Assembly (NCBI RefSeq): GCF_000512585.2
Contig: NC_089241.1
Location: 7,024,001-7,088,000 of the forward strand
From: Kwoniella bestiolae CBS 10118
Lineage: Eukaryota; Basidiomycota; Tremellomycetes; Tremellales; Cryptococcaceae
Direction: 5' to 3'
Length of the DNA stretch: 64,000 nt
The stretch's first letter is position 1. Each line of letters begins with the position of its first letter. Both the position numbers and the translations under genes were made by a program. Under the pieces are notes generated by a model, which was not told where the DNA came from, searched no databases, and was given only the letters and a program-made list of their open reading frames with translations. Positions 23,367-35,719 of this stretch are shown in pieces.

Positions 23367-24448
23367 TGCTTGAGGAAGTAACATCTCAACGACGTGGAAC
23401 ACGATATCTCGCTTGGCTCCTTGCGGTAGGTCCAGGCAAAAGGTGACAGGCTATCTACACTCGAGACCTTGTTTCTTGGATTGGCGGGAGGTATATAGCC
23501 TTTAGGTATAGGTAAACGAGGGACTTTGGTCAAGTAGAGGTATAGCAGGATGAGGATGACGTCTAGTCACTTTCCGATGGTTGAATTCGCTTTACGAGAT
23601 ACTGTAGTTCGACTCAACTGATCCATCGATAAGTCGAGATGTTGTAAATCGCAGCTCATCTTGTCGATCGTACCAGTTCGTAGCATCTTCAAAACAGTTG
23701 GAACCTTTCAACCTTCCTCTTGCACATACGTGGTATAATCAATTCGCCCTTCCCCCTCGTACAAATCCTTTATGATCTCATCCCCTCTGTCCTCACCTCC
23801 TTTGTCCAGGTATATGAATAAAAGGAAGGATATCTTGTACTGTGTATTGTGCGGCTATGTGAAGGTTAGAGAGTTGTCGTGGAGGTTGGATAGAGTACCT
23901 TTGGATTGGGGTCAGAGGGTCTCGCAGATCGTCGTCTCCCGACAGGGTTCGCTCACCGAGGGGATTTGACTTATCACCGAGTTCTGTAGTGATGCGGCAT
24001 CACTGTAACGGATCCGACGGAATCGTCGTAAATGGTTTGCTGGTCCATGCATTACACATATGTAGCGAAGTGTTTTCTTGTAGCATGCATGTCTCCCAGG
24101 TCGATTGGGTTGCTCTCTTTGGGTCAAGCCTGAGCCAGAATAGAGGATGGGGAAGCTGCCTGTGTGAATTGGTACTATGCTAGGGTTAGTACGCGAAGAG
24201 TATATGGATAATCGAAGTGGACCACCTCCACCTCCACCCCACTCGCACAGACCTCCTCCTTCCCCGTATGCCCGGTTATTGCGGATAACATGCATAACTG
24301 TACTGAATGCCAAAGCAATCAATGTCGTACTTCTCTTCTCCATCTCCACTATCATCATCATCATCATCATCTTATACCTTCTATACCTTCCGTATACTCA
24401 CTGTCCTTCTGCTACCTTGACTACACCCTGGGATCCTGATCAACCATC
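23367..24448. other. Divergent promoter region, membrane protein / aldehyde dehydrogenase
   Basis: 1.1 kb without a supported gene. It contains a (CAT)n run at about 24344-24372 in the probable 5' UTR of the dehydrogenase gene. The minus frame 23912-24370 is a reflection of that repeat and a C-rich tract. Confidence 0.45.
24344..24372 (+). repeat. (CAT)n microsatellite
   Basis: Tandem ATC/CAT triplets about 80 bp before the start codon at 24449. Confidence 0.7.
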
Positions 24449-27293
24449 ATGAACAATATAGAGTCTTCCCCCCTACCACACAACCACAGCAATCTCACCA
24501 TACCAGAGTACACCCCGACTCCGATGGACGAGATTGAAAAGGTCAGCTTATGTTTCCCCACTCCCCTTTCGATTCTTCACTGGCCAGTCCAAGCTGACCC
24601 CACTCAGATATACACAAGACTCAACGCCCGATTCGACTCCCACGCGACACACAGCCTGGCATACAGGCTCTACAATCTCAAACAGCTGGGATACCTCATA
24701 CAGGATAATGAGAGGAGGATTCAGGAAGCGGTATATAGGGATTTAGGTAAAGGGGCGTTCGACGTTAGTTCGGGTGATGTAAGTCCACACACACACTCCC
24801 TCTTCAATACCCTTCAGGAAGGCATCAGCCATCTAATGTGATGTACATTTCTAGCTATGGCCGATCCTCAATGAGATTAATTTGGCGAGGAAGAGGGTGA
24901 AAGGTTGGATGAAAGATGAGAGTAGGTTGTGGGATGCTATGTTTTCTTTCAAATTTATGAGTGAGCGATATCTCTTTCTCCCTTCCTTTGTATAACTTCC
25001 TAGAGAGAAAGATGATGATGATTGACGAATTGACGTTTTGCTAGGACCGAGAATCAAGAAACAACCTAAAGGGGTTGCATTGGTGTGTATGCTTCCTGAC
25101 ACCTTTTCAGTAAAGGTCAGATGGCCTGCTGACGATGATATATTCGAAACGTATTCAGATCATCTCAGCCTGGGTATGTCTTTTGACTCATGATCTTGAT
25201 GCGGATTCGACGCTAATTCGACGACATCCTTCCGTAAGAACTTCCCCTGGCAGCTCACCCTGTCTCCACTGGTAGGAGCCATAGCGGCTGGTTGTCCAGC
25301 GGTTCTCAAGGTGGGTACGGTGTCTACGTTGTAGGTCCATGAATCATGGTAGCTGATCATACTGCCGGTGTAGGTATCCGAACACGCCCCCTCCTCTTCA
25401 GCCCTCCTTGCTGAGCTTTTACCCCGATACCTTGATCCGGAAGGGTATGCGGTAGTACTTGGAGCAGTGGAGGAATCTACCAGACTACTCGAGAAACCAT
25501 GGGGGCATAGTAAATATACGGAGTCAACTGAAAATCGACCAAAAGCTGATATGGACATCACAGTCTTATATACCGGCTCCGGCAACGTGGGAAAGATAGT
25601 AGCTGCAGCAGCTGCCAAGACTTTGACTCCTACTACCCTTGAAGTGAGCTGCCTGAATCCGAGCCTCCGCACGGTCCAAGCTGACATTTCGACTTAGCTC
25701 GGTGGGAAAAGCCCTGTGGTAGTTTCCTCTTGCGCGAATATGAAGATCGCTGCTAGGAGGATGTTCACGATCAAGCAGATGGCTGCTGGGCAGGTGAGTG
25801 TGTCCTATCTAAGACCTTTACCATCAAGCCGGACAAGCCTTAATGATGTTCGACTGTGCACATGCTGATTTACAGTACTATTGCAGATATGCAGTGAGTA
25901 GTACCGCTACCACTGACCCAACGGCATAGAGGCTCACAAAATGCATCAGTTGCTCCTGATTATGTGTTGGTGGTCAAAGATAAGGTAGATGAATTCATCA
26001 AAGCATGTAAAGATACGTGAGTTGTCTCCAGAATGAAATATACATGTCAATTACTGTGCATAGTGAATGTTCCAAGACTAATACCTTCCATCCCAGCGTC
26101 GATCAGCTATTCCCACCCTCTCCCTCACCATGGTCGTTCCTCCATACACCGCAATCATCCTCCATGCGAAACACAGGCGATTTCGACCGCATGATAAGCT
26201 ATATTGATAAAGCGGAACAGGAAGGGAAACTAGCTCATCGAGGGGAGATCGACAAGGACAGTAGAAGAATTGGGATAAGCTTGGTGAAGACCAGTTTGAA
26301 CGCTGAAGGAGAGAGTGGGGGGCTCGTCCAGGATGAGGTGTTTGGGCCTGTCATGGCTATCATACCTGTTGATGTGAGTTGGCATCATTGTCCTAGATTG
26401 CAACTGGGTGTAGCAGTCAGATTCGCCCCAATAATGAAGAGCGCAGAGATGTGAGAATAAAGTTCTAATTTGGTCGAAACGATCAGGACGTCGACGCTGC
26501 GATACAGTATATCAATGCCCGACCCCATCCGTTGGCATTGTACGTCTGCTCAGGGAAGAGATCAGTGTTCAAGAAGGGTGAGTAGGGTCTTGTTCTGCCT
26601 TGTCCGCTACCCATTTCTGAAATATGTTGATAATCCTGCGTGAGTATAGTGGTCGAGCAGACTTGGAGCGGTTCGGCTACATGGAACGATTTTGCATTTG
26701 CCACGTACGGTAAGTCAGCCTCTTCGAAAATATATCGACGTAAGAAAGCAAGCTGAGCTGGATCATAGCTCGAAATCTACCTTTTGGCGGTGTCGGCGCA
26801 AGTGGATGTAAGTAATCGTCTTAACAGTTCAAGTATGATATGCTAAGAGTCAAAACGATATAGGGGGAGCATATCATGGTAAAGAAGGGTTCGATACATT
26901 TACGCATCACAAGGGTGAGTAATCACCTCATGTCATAGGTAGGTGGAGTGATGGCTGATATGTCGATTTAACCCAAAGCTGTATTGGAAGTACCATACTT
27001 GTAAGTCACTCTAATATGAATGTCCTGTCAACCGATTATCATGGGTCATGACTGACTCGCCAAACAGCTTTGAACCATTGATGTCACTGCGATACCCTCC
27101 CTTGACCAAACTCCGAATGACCCTGTTCAAGGTACTCCTATGTACGGGTGTTAGTTACTCTCGACCTGTCTCAGTGGAGGGAGAGGAGAATAAGCTGAGG
27201 AGGAAGAAGGTGATTAAGTGGATGACAGTGGTTCTGGTGATTTTGGTAGGGGTGGGTTTTGGTGGATTGAGATGGAGTGGATTGAGGAATTAG
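24449..27293 (+). CDS. HFD1: Fatty aldehyde dehydrogenase, ALDH3 type, tail-anchored
   Basis: Eighteen exons: 24449-24541, 24608-24778, 24855-24960, 25045-25082, 25159-25173, 25239-25310, 25374-25509, 25564-25643, 25698-25793, 25887-25893, 25950-26016, 26097-26373, 26487-26577, 26650-26709, 26769-26807, 26864-26914, 26979-27000, 27068-27293, giving 548 aa. It oxidises long-chain aldehydes with NAD(P). The catalytic Glu is E237 (LELGGKSP) and the catalytic Cys is C271 (GQICIAPDY), with the 34-residue spacing usual for ALDH3. Further motifs are EVFGPV and NLPFGGVGASG. A C-terminal hydrophobic helix (MTVVLVILVGVGFGGL) matches the membrane anchor of Hfd1/ALDH3A2. Exon 10 is only 7 nt and carries the catalytic Cys codon. 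The first intron has a nonconsensus GTCAGC donor. Confidence 0.92.
25887..25893 (+). other. 7-nt microexon encoding the catalytic cysteine of the aldehyde dehydrogenase
   Basis: ATATGCA lies between acceptor TTGCAG and donor GTGAGT. Joined to CAG (end 25793) and TTGCTCC (start 25950) it gives Gln-Ile-Cys-Ile-Ala-Pro-Asp-Tyr in phase. Skipping it, or using the upstream TTTACAG acceptor, destroys the frame. Confidence 0.85.
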
Positions 27294-27904
27294 GAGTGAA
27301 CAGGTGGTTATCGTGATAATTATGGGTTTGGGTGAGAGGTATTTTGGATGCTGTATGTATAAATCACCATGTATATGTATGTATGTGTGTAGAGTGATCT
27401 CGTTTCACTTACCATCCACGTGATCTTTTGGTGCCTGATCAGACTAGCACTGTGCACGTAACTACTGTACTGTGCGAGTTATTTCCATCTGCGGAGTTGG
27501 TGGTCGGATGGGATGGGATGGGACACCTCACAACCACACAGATGGATGAGATATGGATATGATTTTCAGCAACATACATATGAGAATTCAGCACAGCCCC
27601 GTAACCTTGTCAGCGACTACTCGTGGTGTCATCCTAATCGATCTCAATTGTCGACTCAAGTAGATATCTCCTCTTCAGAGGGCAAAGGGAAACCCAACCG
27701 TAGATACAAAAACAGACCACGGTGTATCGCGTCGTCCTCGGACTGACCACGGTCAACAACAATCACATCGGCAGAGGGATCCCCTCAAGAGTCAACACCC
27801 TGTCTAGTGGAATCTCAAGGGAGGGACTAGGACTAGTTCAGCATTGACCCCCAAGCATCATTATCCCGCCTGGCGCCATTACCTCTCCTCTCCTCTCCGT
27901 CAAA
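27294..27904. other. Intergenic between the dehydrogenase and the GT69 gene
   Basis: No gene supported. Short TATG-rich run near 27350-27390. Confidence 0.4.
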
Positions 27905-30359
27905 ATGCCATCCGACACCTCCAAACGCCCTCTCACAATCCTACCCACCTTCTCCTCCTCCTCCCGTTCACCCCACATACGTACACCCTCGACCACCTCC
28001 AAATTCACCCCCTCCTCCTCGTTCCCGCTGAAAATCCCCAGATCACTCCTCAAAGTCCTCCTCTTCCTATCATTCGTCGTGGGCTTGATATTCCTCTCGC
28101 AAGTAGGTAAAGACGGAGGAATCGAAGAAGGTCTATGGGACGCTTCGAGCTACTCCGAACGGAGGGGTACATCCCCTGGAGTGAATATACGAAAGATCCA
28201 AAATAAATTTGGACTGATTCCACCGCCAAAGCCCAAATCTCCCCCTAATAGAAGTAAAACTCTACTATTGGATGATGATCTATATTCGGATCCCGAAGAG
28301 GACTCATTACCAAGGCTGACCTCGGAGCAGGATCAGAGGGAATATATACACAACGATGAGGAACATCCCCAGAACTACATCTCCAAACCCCGTCTACCTT
28401 CTACCTCTCGCACCAATTCTAATTCCACTCGAGTGAACCACCCAGGTAAATCCAGAAGAGTAATTAGTGGATCAAGCCCCGAGAAGTATACGACCGGCCC
28501 CCTCCCCACGTTGGAGGAGGCATGGCAATTCCTCCACCCATTATTGAGAGAGGTGAAGGAGAAGTATCAGGTGATTCCACGGGAGCACGAATTGACGGCT
28601 CCGATTTTCCCGCCTTTTTTGAATGATGATTTGGTTAGTAGGTTTAGGCATCTCAGGGAGGAATGGGATGAAGGGAGTGGGGAATGGAGGTTGGTTAGTG
28701 ATAGGAGGTGGTTCTTGGTTACTGTTTGTAGGCAGGTGGCAGGTGAGTTCGTGTTTTTTGTTGAGGTCTACTTTCATTGGTTATTTGAAGCTTGATATGA
28801 TTGCCAAGAGGATATCAATACTGTACTCGAACTCGGAAGCAGGAAAACATCCAGAATCCACCGATAACTCGGAGGCTCTGTCTTCTCTACCTCTGTCTTG
28901 GGGATATGACATCGGACCAAAGCTAGAGCTCTCACGATGGATCGGAGCTGACAGCGCTGCATAATATTCAGGAATGCTCGCCGACTGGTTCGCTACCTGG
29001 ACGGTACTGGCTGATTTCCTCGGTCCGGAGTCTTTGGTATTCTCGTTAATCGAGGGTGATTCTGCTGATGGAAGGTGAGTAGACTAAATATCGAAACTAT
29101 ACCATCCCCCTCCGTCCCTCTTCTCTGCTAATGTACGCTTTACCCGCCCAGCGGAGAAATCATCTCCCACGCCATGCGAGCCCACCTCCTAAACATCGGT
29201 GTACCCCCCGAAAACATCAACATCAAGACCTTCGCGCCCAAATTCGACTGGGAGCAGATCCACCGTATCGAGCAGCTCGCCAAGATGAGGAACGAAGGGA
29301 TGCAACCTTTCTACGATACCTTGCCTTCTGGTTTATCTCCCGACGGACACCCATGGACGGGGATCGTATATTACAATGATGTTTATCTGTCGGCGACGCA
29401 TTTCCTGGAATTGATGCATCAGCATTTCAAGCAGGATGCGGATATGACGTGTGGGTGGGATCACGCGGGGAAATGGTTCTATGATGGTTGGGTTGGGAGG
29501 GACATGTCCGGGGATTTGTATACGCCGTTCCCTGTTAAAGAGGAGGATAAGGATCTGCCGCAGAAGGTGAGTTTGTGGATCAAGCAATGGTCTCACTGCC
29601 ATGATGGGCATGGCGTGATTATGACTCAATCTCACATCCCAGTGAAATGATCCTCTCTATATACATGTTCATCGTCATGCCTACTGATGGGCTAATACCC
29701 ATTTGAACCTGCACAGCTCTTCCCATCATCCCCTCAGACACTCAAGCGATACGAACGCATGCTCCCCTTCCAAGTCTTCGCAGGCTGGAACGGCATAACC
29801 GTCCTCAACCCACAACCATTCTACCCGCCCTACAACGTCCGATTCCGACGAGCCAAGCCACGCACAGAACAGTTCTGGGAATGTCAAGCTTCGGAATCCA
29901 GTTTCATATCTTGGGATTTCTGGAAATACGGTTTCGGCAGAGTACAAGTGATACCCGGTGTGCACGCCACGTACGGGAAGGAGGATGCGATGTTGAGGGG
30001 TTGGGTGGAGTGGCCGACGCCTGGTCCAGGGAATGGAGCTAGGGAGGAGATCGATTGGATTGATGAGTGAGTGCTGCGATCACCACCCTCATTTAAACTA
30101 AGCCGGGAGAATGACTCGTTACCGAGGGAATGATGATTGACTTCTAATGTGTTTTGTATTGTAGACCACCAAATAAAGTTAGGTGTCATGATTGGCCTGA
30201 CAAGCCTGGGAAAGGATATTGGGCATGGGTAAGTGGACTCTATTTTCGAGAGAAAAACATAAGTAAGAGAGACCAAAAGACCTATCGCTGATGCCATCAT
30301 CACAACCCCAGGACACCGTCAGATGGGTCGATCCGCCAGTCCTCGAAATACCAAAATGA
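27905..30359 (+). CDS. GT69-family alpha-mannosyltransferase (CAP59/CAP60/CMT1 type)
   Basis: Exons 27905-28742, 28972-29074, 29152-29566, 29717-30066, 30165-30228, 30312-30359, giving 605 aa. It has type II membrane topology: a short basic cytosolic tail, a transmembrane anchor at about 48-66 (LLKVLLFLSFVVGLIFL) and a Ser-rich stem. The lumenal catalytic domain has motifs seen in cryptococcal CMT1/CAP59, including YYNDVYLSATHFLEL, CGWDHAG, FYDGWVGRDM, and the ending VIPGVHATYG ... CHDWPDKPGKGYWAW. Family members act in the Golgi on alpha-1,3-mannose linkages of surface glycans or capsule. Which paralogue this is cannot be decided here. It lies downstream of the dehydrogenase gene in the same direction. 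Confidence 0.88.
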
Positions 30360-31499
30360 TCTTCAGATATGGGCACCCTATCGGTCGCGAAGGATGTTTG
30401 GGGCTTGAACACCAACTGCAGTATCAAGCCTGGGAGTAACGATTTACAGGCTTCGACAACAGGTCCGGGTGTTCATCTCTCTGGCGGACAACATGCGAGA
30501 AGTCGGAGGAATGGCGGACCTTGCCCTCAACAAAACTAACACAAAGTTGGAAGAGTTCAGTCTTGGTGCTTTGATGTCTGTTAAATTTTATTTGCATTGC
30601 ATGAACATAGTCGAACTTGATCTACTGGCTACATGTGTATGCGACTGACATTTGTATATATCGAAAAGAAAGCCTGGATCTTGGGATCATTCAATTTCCG
30701 ATGAGTGACTTTTTGAAAAGTACCACGGATCTGTTCGCTGTGGAGGACCCTCTGGACAATAGGGCTTCGCGATTTTAGGAGACCGGCAAGTCATGAGCAA
30801 GTACTTGAGATACTGACCCAATCGACTTCCGTCGGTGATTGATCTGCTGGAAGTCCTGATGAGTCTGATCAGAAGGACTCGGTGATGCGCAGTCATTCAA
30901 TGTACTACTGTCTTTCAAGACCACACGACTTCTCTATGACTGGCGAAGTCAATGATCATAAAGAGGTATTCAATCCGGACGATTCGATCGACGGGCATCA
31001 TTGAGGTGTATACCAACAAGCACAACATTGCCCGACAGCCTCCTTTACGAGGGTCTTATATACCTACTGTGTAGTGCAGATACAACACCACTATCTGAAA
31101 GGGAGGATTGACAAGGGGGTAGACAACCTTTGAGCACGACAAAAGGCTGTGGCTCCCCCGAATGCGTGAGATATCTATAGCATGCCAGAACCATCTTGGG
31201 TGGGGTGGAGCGAGGCTCAAAGGATCGATCGCACACTTTCGTTTGGCATCCGACCTGATCGGATATGCTTGTGACAGTACGAAGTGCTATATATGAGTGT
31301 GGAAAGAACGGAAAATTGTGCGTGGTCTTCTCCATCCAGTTTTGATATTTGATTTACTATTGCTCATTCAGTCCGAATCTGGGTCGGAGGCGGATAACAT
31401 CCCACTGTCTACTGTACTTCCTCGCCTTATTCCAAGTGGCGAAATACTGTACACCCCACATTGGATATAGTACCTCGAAGCGGCGACTTGGCCTTCGTT
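30360..31499. other. 1.1-kb intergenic region
   Basis: Short frames on both strands but none with homology or a plausible splice model. No RNA gene recognised. Confidence 0.4.
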
Positions 31500-33121
31500 A
31501 TGAGCTATCAATCACCACGCACTGGAGTACCTTGCGCGTATGGGATGCAGTCCTGTACACATTCATCCTGTACGAATGCGTGGCTCGGCGCCAACCCTAC
31601 CATCTCAAACTCGACGTCGCCTTATTCTCCGCGATATCAACCGATGACCCCAATGGAATATTATCCTGAACCGTCGCTATACGGCCCATCACGCGAACGT
31701 TACTTACCTGCAGACGGCGGCAGAAGAGGCTCGATACCTGGGTATTCACCTCCCAAACCGCCTCCGGTAGTGCCGGAGAAGGCGGCCTGGTCCGGACAGA
31801 AGCCCCGGATATATGTATCGCAGGAATTTACTGTAGAGGAGGTACCAGAGAAGGATGAAGTTGAATCTTCGACGGGTGATGCTTTGGACGATACCGTCTT
31901 CAAGATGAACCAGCTAATGATCACTGATGGATCAGCCAAGAGCAAGAGCAAGAGCGGACACGCAAAGACACACTCGAGGTCCAAGGGCGCCAATTCGAGA
32001 CATCACAGAGTGCAGATCAAAGTTCCGTCCAATTTTGAAAATGGATCGACGGGGTTCTTCAAAGACACGTACGTCAAGTGCCAAGTGAAGGCTGAACACG
32101 ATTCGATCCTCGATGCATCGTCATACTGGTACAAGGTTAGAGGGCATGTCGAAGATAGAGTAACGAGCGCGCTCGAGGAAGATAACCCCGCTGCGACCTG
32201 TGAAGAAAAAGCGAGGAGCCTTCGCTCGGCGGAACGTGCGATGAAACGATATTATAACACGATGATTGGACCTAGACAAATCAAGGTGATTTATACCCGT
32301 TCCACTGCAACCGTCAACCCCAGATCAGAGCGGGACGATCTGACGGAGATCCTCTTACTTGGTCGACGGGCCGCGGACAGGCTATGGACCTCGAGAAGCG
32401 GGTTCGTGGATGCTGTGAACAGCTGTGTGTCGAGAGATGTAGGAAACAAAGTCGACGATGACCTCTTAACACCAGAGAGCGTGCATGCAGTCAGGAAGAG
32501 TGTGTCGAGGCAGCTCCAAACGCGGTTCATCAAATTCAGAGAAACGTACAAGCTTGATAGTAATACTCCTCTCCCTGCTATCGCAGCTGGAAATGGATAC
32601 AAATCGTACTACTCCAACTCGGTGAGTTACGTCGAGAGTGAGAGTAACAATGGCACTCGAGTTCAGTAAGCACAGGTGCTGACCCTCAACTTACCATGTC
32701 GGTGGGGGTTATCTCGCAGAGACATCGTTCGATCTTTGCGGACAGTCGGACCAACCCAGATAGCAAGGTGAGAGGGTATCTGCATGAAGACCAGAGGGAT
32801 ACACTCGTAGCGAGGATTCCAGCCGATCAAATAGACCAGCAGGACGACGAATACTTGTATATCCCCTTAAGAGATGGATGGCAGTCTCAATCTCAGCACG
32901 AAACGAAACATGAACTAGAGAAGGCTATCACATTAGATGTGGACCATGCTTATGGACGGGCATTGATTCAATCTGCCAGAGATGTGGTCATCAAGGCCGC
33001 CGTCCGAGAGGCACGAAATTCGATGTCAACGCTGATGAACGCTTACAAGGCGAGTCTGCCCAGTACGCCTAAAGAGAGGACGACGCCAAGGTCCGGCAGG
33101 CGACCTTCCCTTGCCCCTTGA
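31500..33121 (+). CDS. Unrecognised 507-aa protein
   Basis: Two exons, 31500-32621 and 32720-33121, joined in phase at a GTGAGT donor. The ATG at 31500 is the first in the long frame. The N-terminal 160 residues are Ser/Pro/Tyr-rich and disordered. A basic SKSKSGHAKTHSRSKG patch precedes the rest, which is charged and predicted mostly helical, with Arg/Lys-rich segments and repeated VSRDVGNKV / VRKSVSRQL / VIKAAVREA-type helices. No catalytic motif, signal peptide or membrane helix. It is convergent with TFB4. Codon use and length support a real gene. Confidence 0.75.
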
Positions 33122-33494
33122 TCTGACGATGTACAGCCACATCTTCAGACGGGCGGGGCATTAGTGTTGTTGCGGGAGGATAAGCATGTATAAGTCTCAC
33201 AGTGTGAGCAGGGTCATATGTTGGGTCATCCTGATCGGTGCTGTACATTAATCGCTGCCGACCCGCCCGCAGGATCATCATATTTGCTCAGCCTCAGCGA
33301 ATGTGGCAAAGCGGTTTCCCAACGCACAAGCAATCACTTCCTGTGCCTACATATCCAACCTCATGATCCGCGAGCAATCAGACTGCAGCAACAATGAGAG
33401 CTGTCGCGTGACATTGTACGCAGTATGGACATAGTCGATGTGAGTCCTATTGGTGATGTTGGATACTAGATTCATACAACGAGAGATACATAAA
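33122..33494. other. Convergent 3' region, 507-aa gene / TFB4
   Basis: No gene supported. Confidence 0.4.
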
Positions 33495-35365
33495 TTAGTC
33501 GATTTCAATAGGTTCACCTCGTCCTCCCCCAGAATTACCATTCACCACACTCTTATTCCTATCTTTCTTGTTGTTCTCATTGTTCTGGGATTTGGAATTC
33601 TTCGGTATAGGCGGTGGAGGGACGGTATCAGGTACAGGTATAGGTTCGATGTACGATGCGAGGGATTTGAGCGTGGGGATGGATTTGATAGGGAATCGAG
33701 TTCTGTGTGCAAAACGATCAGCATAAAGCTCGAGGTCGCTCGACTGACGTATGTAAATAATGGTAGGGTGGGAGCTATCACTCACTTGCACATCAGACAG
33801 ACGGGTCTGGGCTCGCAGAAGACTAAGCACCCATCGTCAGCGAACAGGATTTCGCTTTGCCTTGTAATGAAAAGGATAAACTCACTACTCAGACAGACAC
33901 TACATACGAAACCTACGTCTAGAGTCTTATGATGACAGAAACATACTGCTCGGAAACCTACTGCGTCTTGAGGGGGGACTGCAAATGGGTGATGGCGGAG
34001 AGATGGTGGTGGGAGGTATAATGCCTGGTAATACAATATAGACACACAAGGGTTAGCTATGCTCATGGCAACAGTGCACAATACTAAGATTGTATACTGG
34101 GATTGACGAACGGCAAACTCACATGTAGATATTGTAACAAACCCCCTCGACCATTCCACTGCCAATAGATACCTTCCGTCAAATGTGCAGCCTGCTGTAA
34201 GAAGATGGGCGGCGAGGCATCTATACTTGGTGGAGGAAGGGAGAGAACGTCTATAGGGACTTTCTACATGTCCACCAAACATATGCCAATCAGATCAGCT
34301 TTTCTGCTCTGGTTGATCCCCAATGTTTAAAGTGTCCCTCAATGATGGGATCGCACGTACAGCTTTCTGAGCAGCAAACACGCAATTCATCAACCCCACA
34401 TAACCTCCTCTCATCTGACCTCCACTTGCTTTCTGCACATTCCCATCGACCTCTCCATTCGTTTGAGATGGATCCAACGATGAAGACGAGGTGGATACGT
34501 TCTCCCCCGGCGTGGCGTTTATGACTAATATCCTGGTTTCGGGTCTATCGGGACCCGTCGAACTTGGTGCTGAGGGATCAGGAGCGGCTGTCGGGTCTAC
34601 CAAGGCTGCTGAAGCTGATGTATGGGGATTGATTCGGTTGATGACTTTCATATGAACATCAGCTGATGGTGAACTCGACAGATATGTAGGTGAACATTCA
34701 GCTCACAACATAAAGCTTTGGTCAGAGCGGATACCATCGCTGGTGGTTCTATGTAACAATGATGGTTCTCAGCTTGAGTAGCTACAACTTGCAATTGAGC
34801 AGACCTACGGTTCAGTGAATTGACATCTCCATTTGCCAGCCTGTCTTGCTCCTCTGCTGCCATCTCTTTCAGACCCTGTTCTATCCTACTATCTAAAAGT
34901 TGGAAGGGGAGGTAGGTGTTTGGACGTGGTTTCGATGGTCCTGCAACTGCGTTCGATGGTGGCGGGTACAGCAATTTCCTATGATAGTACAATCGATACA
35001 AAGTTACCGGGGTCAGCCATTGACTGATGTACGGTGGTCTGGCAAAGTACGGTTCAAAATGTTTAAAACAGAGTATACACTCACGCTCTCCCCGCACTCG
35101 CACCGTAAACTACCACCTCATTACCCCATCTGCTCGCCAAATGAGCATTCAGAAATACCATCAGTATAGTGACGAAGTCTGGTAGCGTCATAGGCGAAGC
35201 ATGAGCTTTATCTATGGCTGGTTGATCTGGAACGGAAGGTAAGGGTGGAGGTGAAGCGAGGAGTGACCATGATAATGGGTGGATATCTATGATGACCAAT
35301 AGGACGGAGGGAGGAGTAGTCTTTGGGTAGGAGCTTAGGTCTGGGGCGGGCGGTGGTGGGGCCAT
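33495..35365 (-). CDS. TFB4: TFIIH core subunit Tfb4 (p34)
   Basis: Exons on minus: 35365-35085, 34978-34707, 34644-34361, 34263-34123, 34024-33886, 33822-33786, 33702-33495, giving 453 aa. It opens with a vWA-like fold (SVLLVIIDIHPLSW, NAHLASRWGNEVVVYGASA). A GGYVGLMNCVFAAQKA block and EGIYWQWNGRGGLLQYL follow. The C-terminal C4-type zinc region has Cys at 354, 356, 367, 370, 375, 381 and 384 (CFCHH ... CSVCL ... CEPRPVCLMC). It is a structural TFIIH subunit that pairs with Ssl1/p44 in transcription initiation and nucleotide excision repair. It is longer than yeast Tfb4 because of an acidic/Ser-rich insertion (about 200-245) and a Pro/Asn-rich tail. It is divergent from UTP4, 354 bp between starts. 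Confidence 0.93.
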
Positions 35366-35719
35366 GGTGATTTACGCGCCGATATGTTGTGATCGTTGTA
35401 AGAGTATTAGTCAAGTCAATTGTTATCTCTCTCTCGAGGATAATCTTAAATCTGGCCTCGGTGACATTAACATTCATCAACACCATATCCCATCGAACCA
35501 AGCGCAAGTTGATCGGACCTGCGGACATGGCCGCTGTCTTGATCAACAAAATCATGACGTGGTATTGTTTTCGGGATGTTATCACTTATGACCGAGTATT
35601 CGTTCCTGGATTACAAGATTTCTGAATTTTGAAGGATGAACACATTCATCAACAGCTACTAGCTACATATCGATACATACAAGTGTATAGGTATATTCAC
35701 ATTCACATTCATATTATCC
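35366..35719. other. Divergent promoter region, TFB4 / UTP4
   Basis: No gene. A CATTCA-type short repeat lies near 35697-35717, just before the UTP4 start. Confidence 0.45.

Noticed and set aside
23912..24370. Minus-strand 152-codon frame beginning with poly-Met
   Set aside because: Product of the (CAT)n repeat and a C-rich tract in the dehydrogenase promoter. No homologue or splice context.
24346..24372. CRISPR-like or regulatory repeat array
   Set aside because: Simple trinucleotide microsatellite in a eukaryotic genome. No spacers.
30360..31499. Possible tRNA or other RNA gene in the long intergenic region
   Set aside because: No B-box-like GGTTCRA and no cloverleaf could be drawn by eye. 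A tRNAscan or Rfam run would decide.
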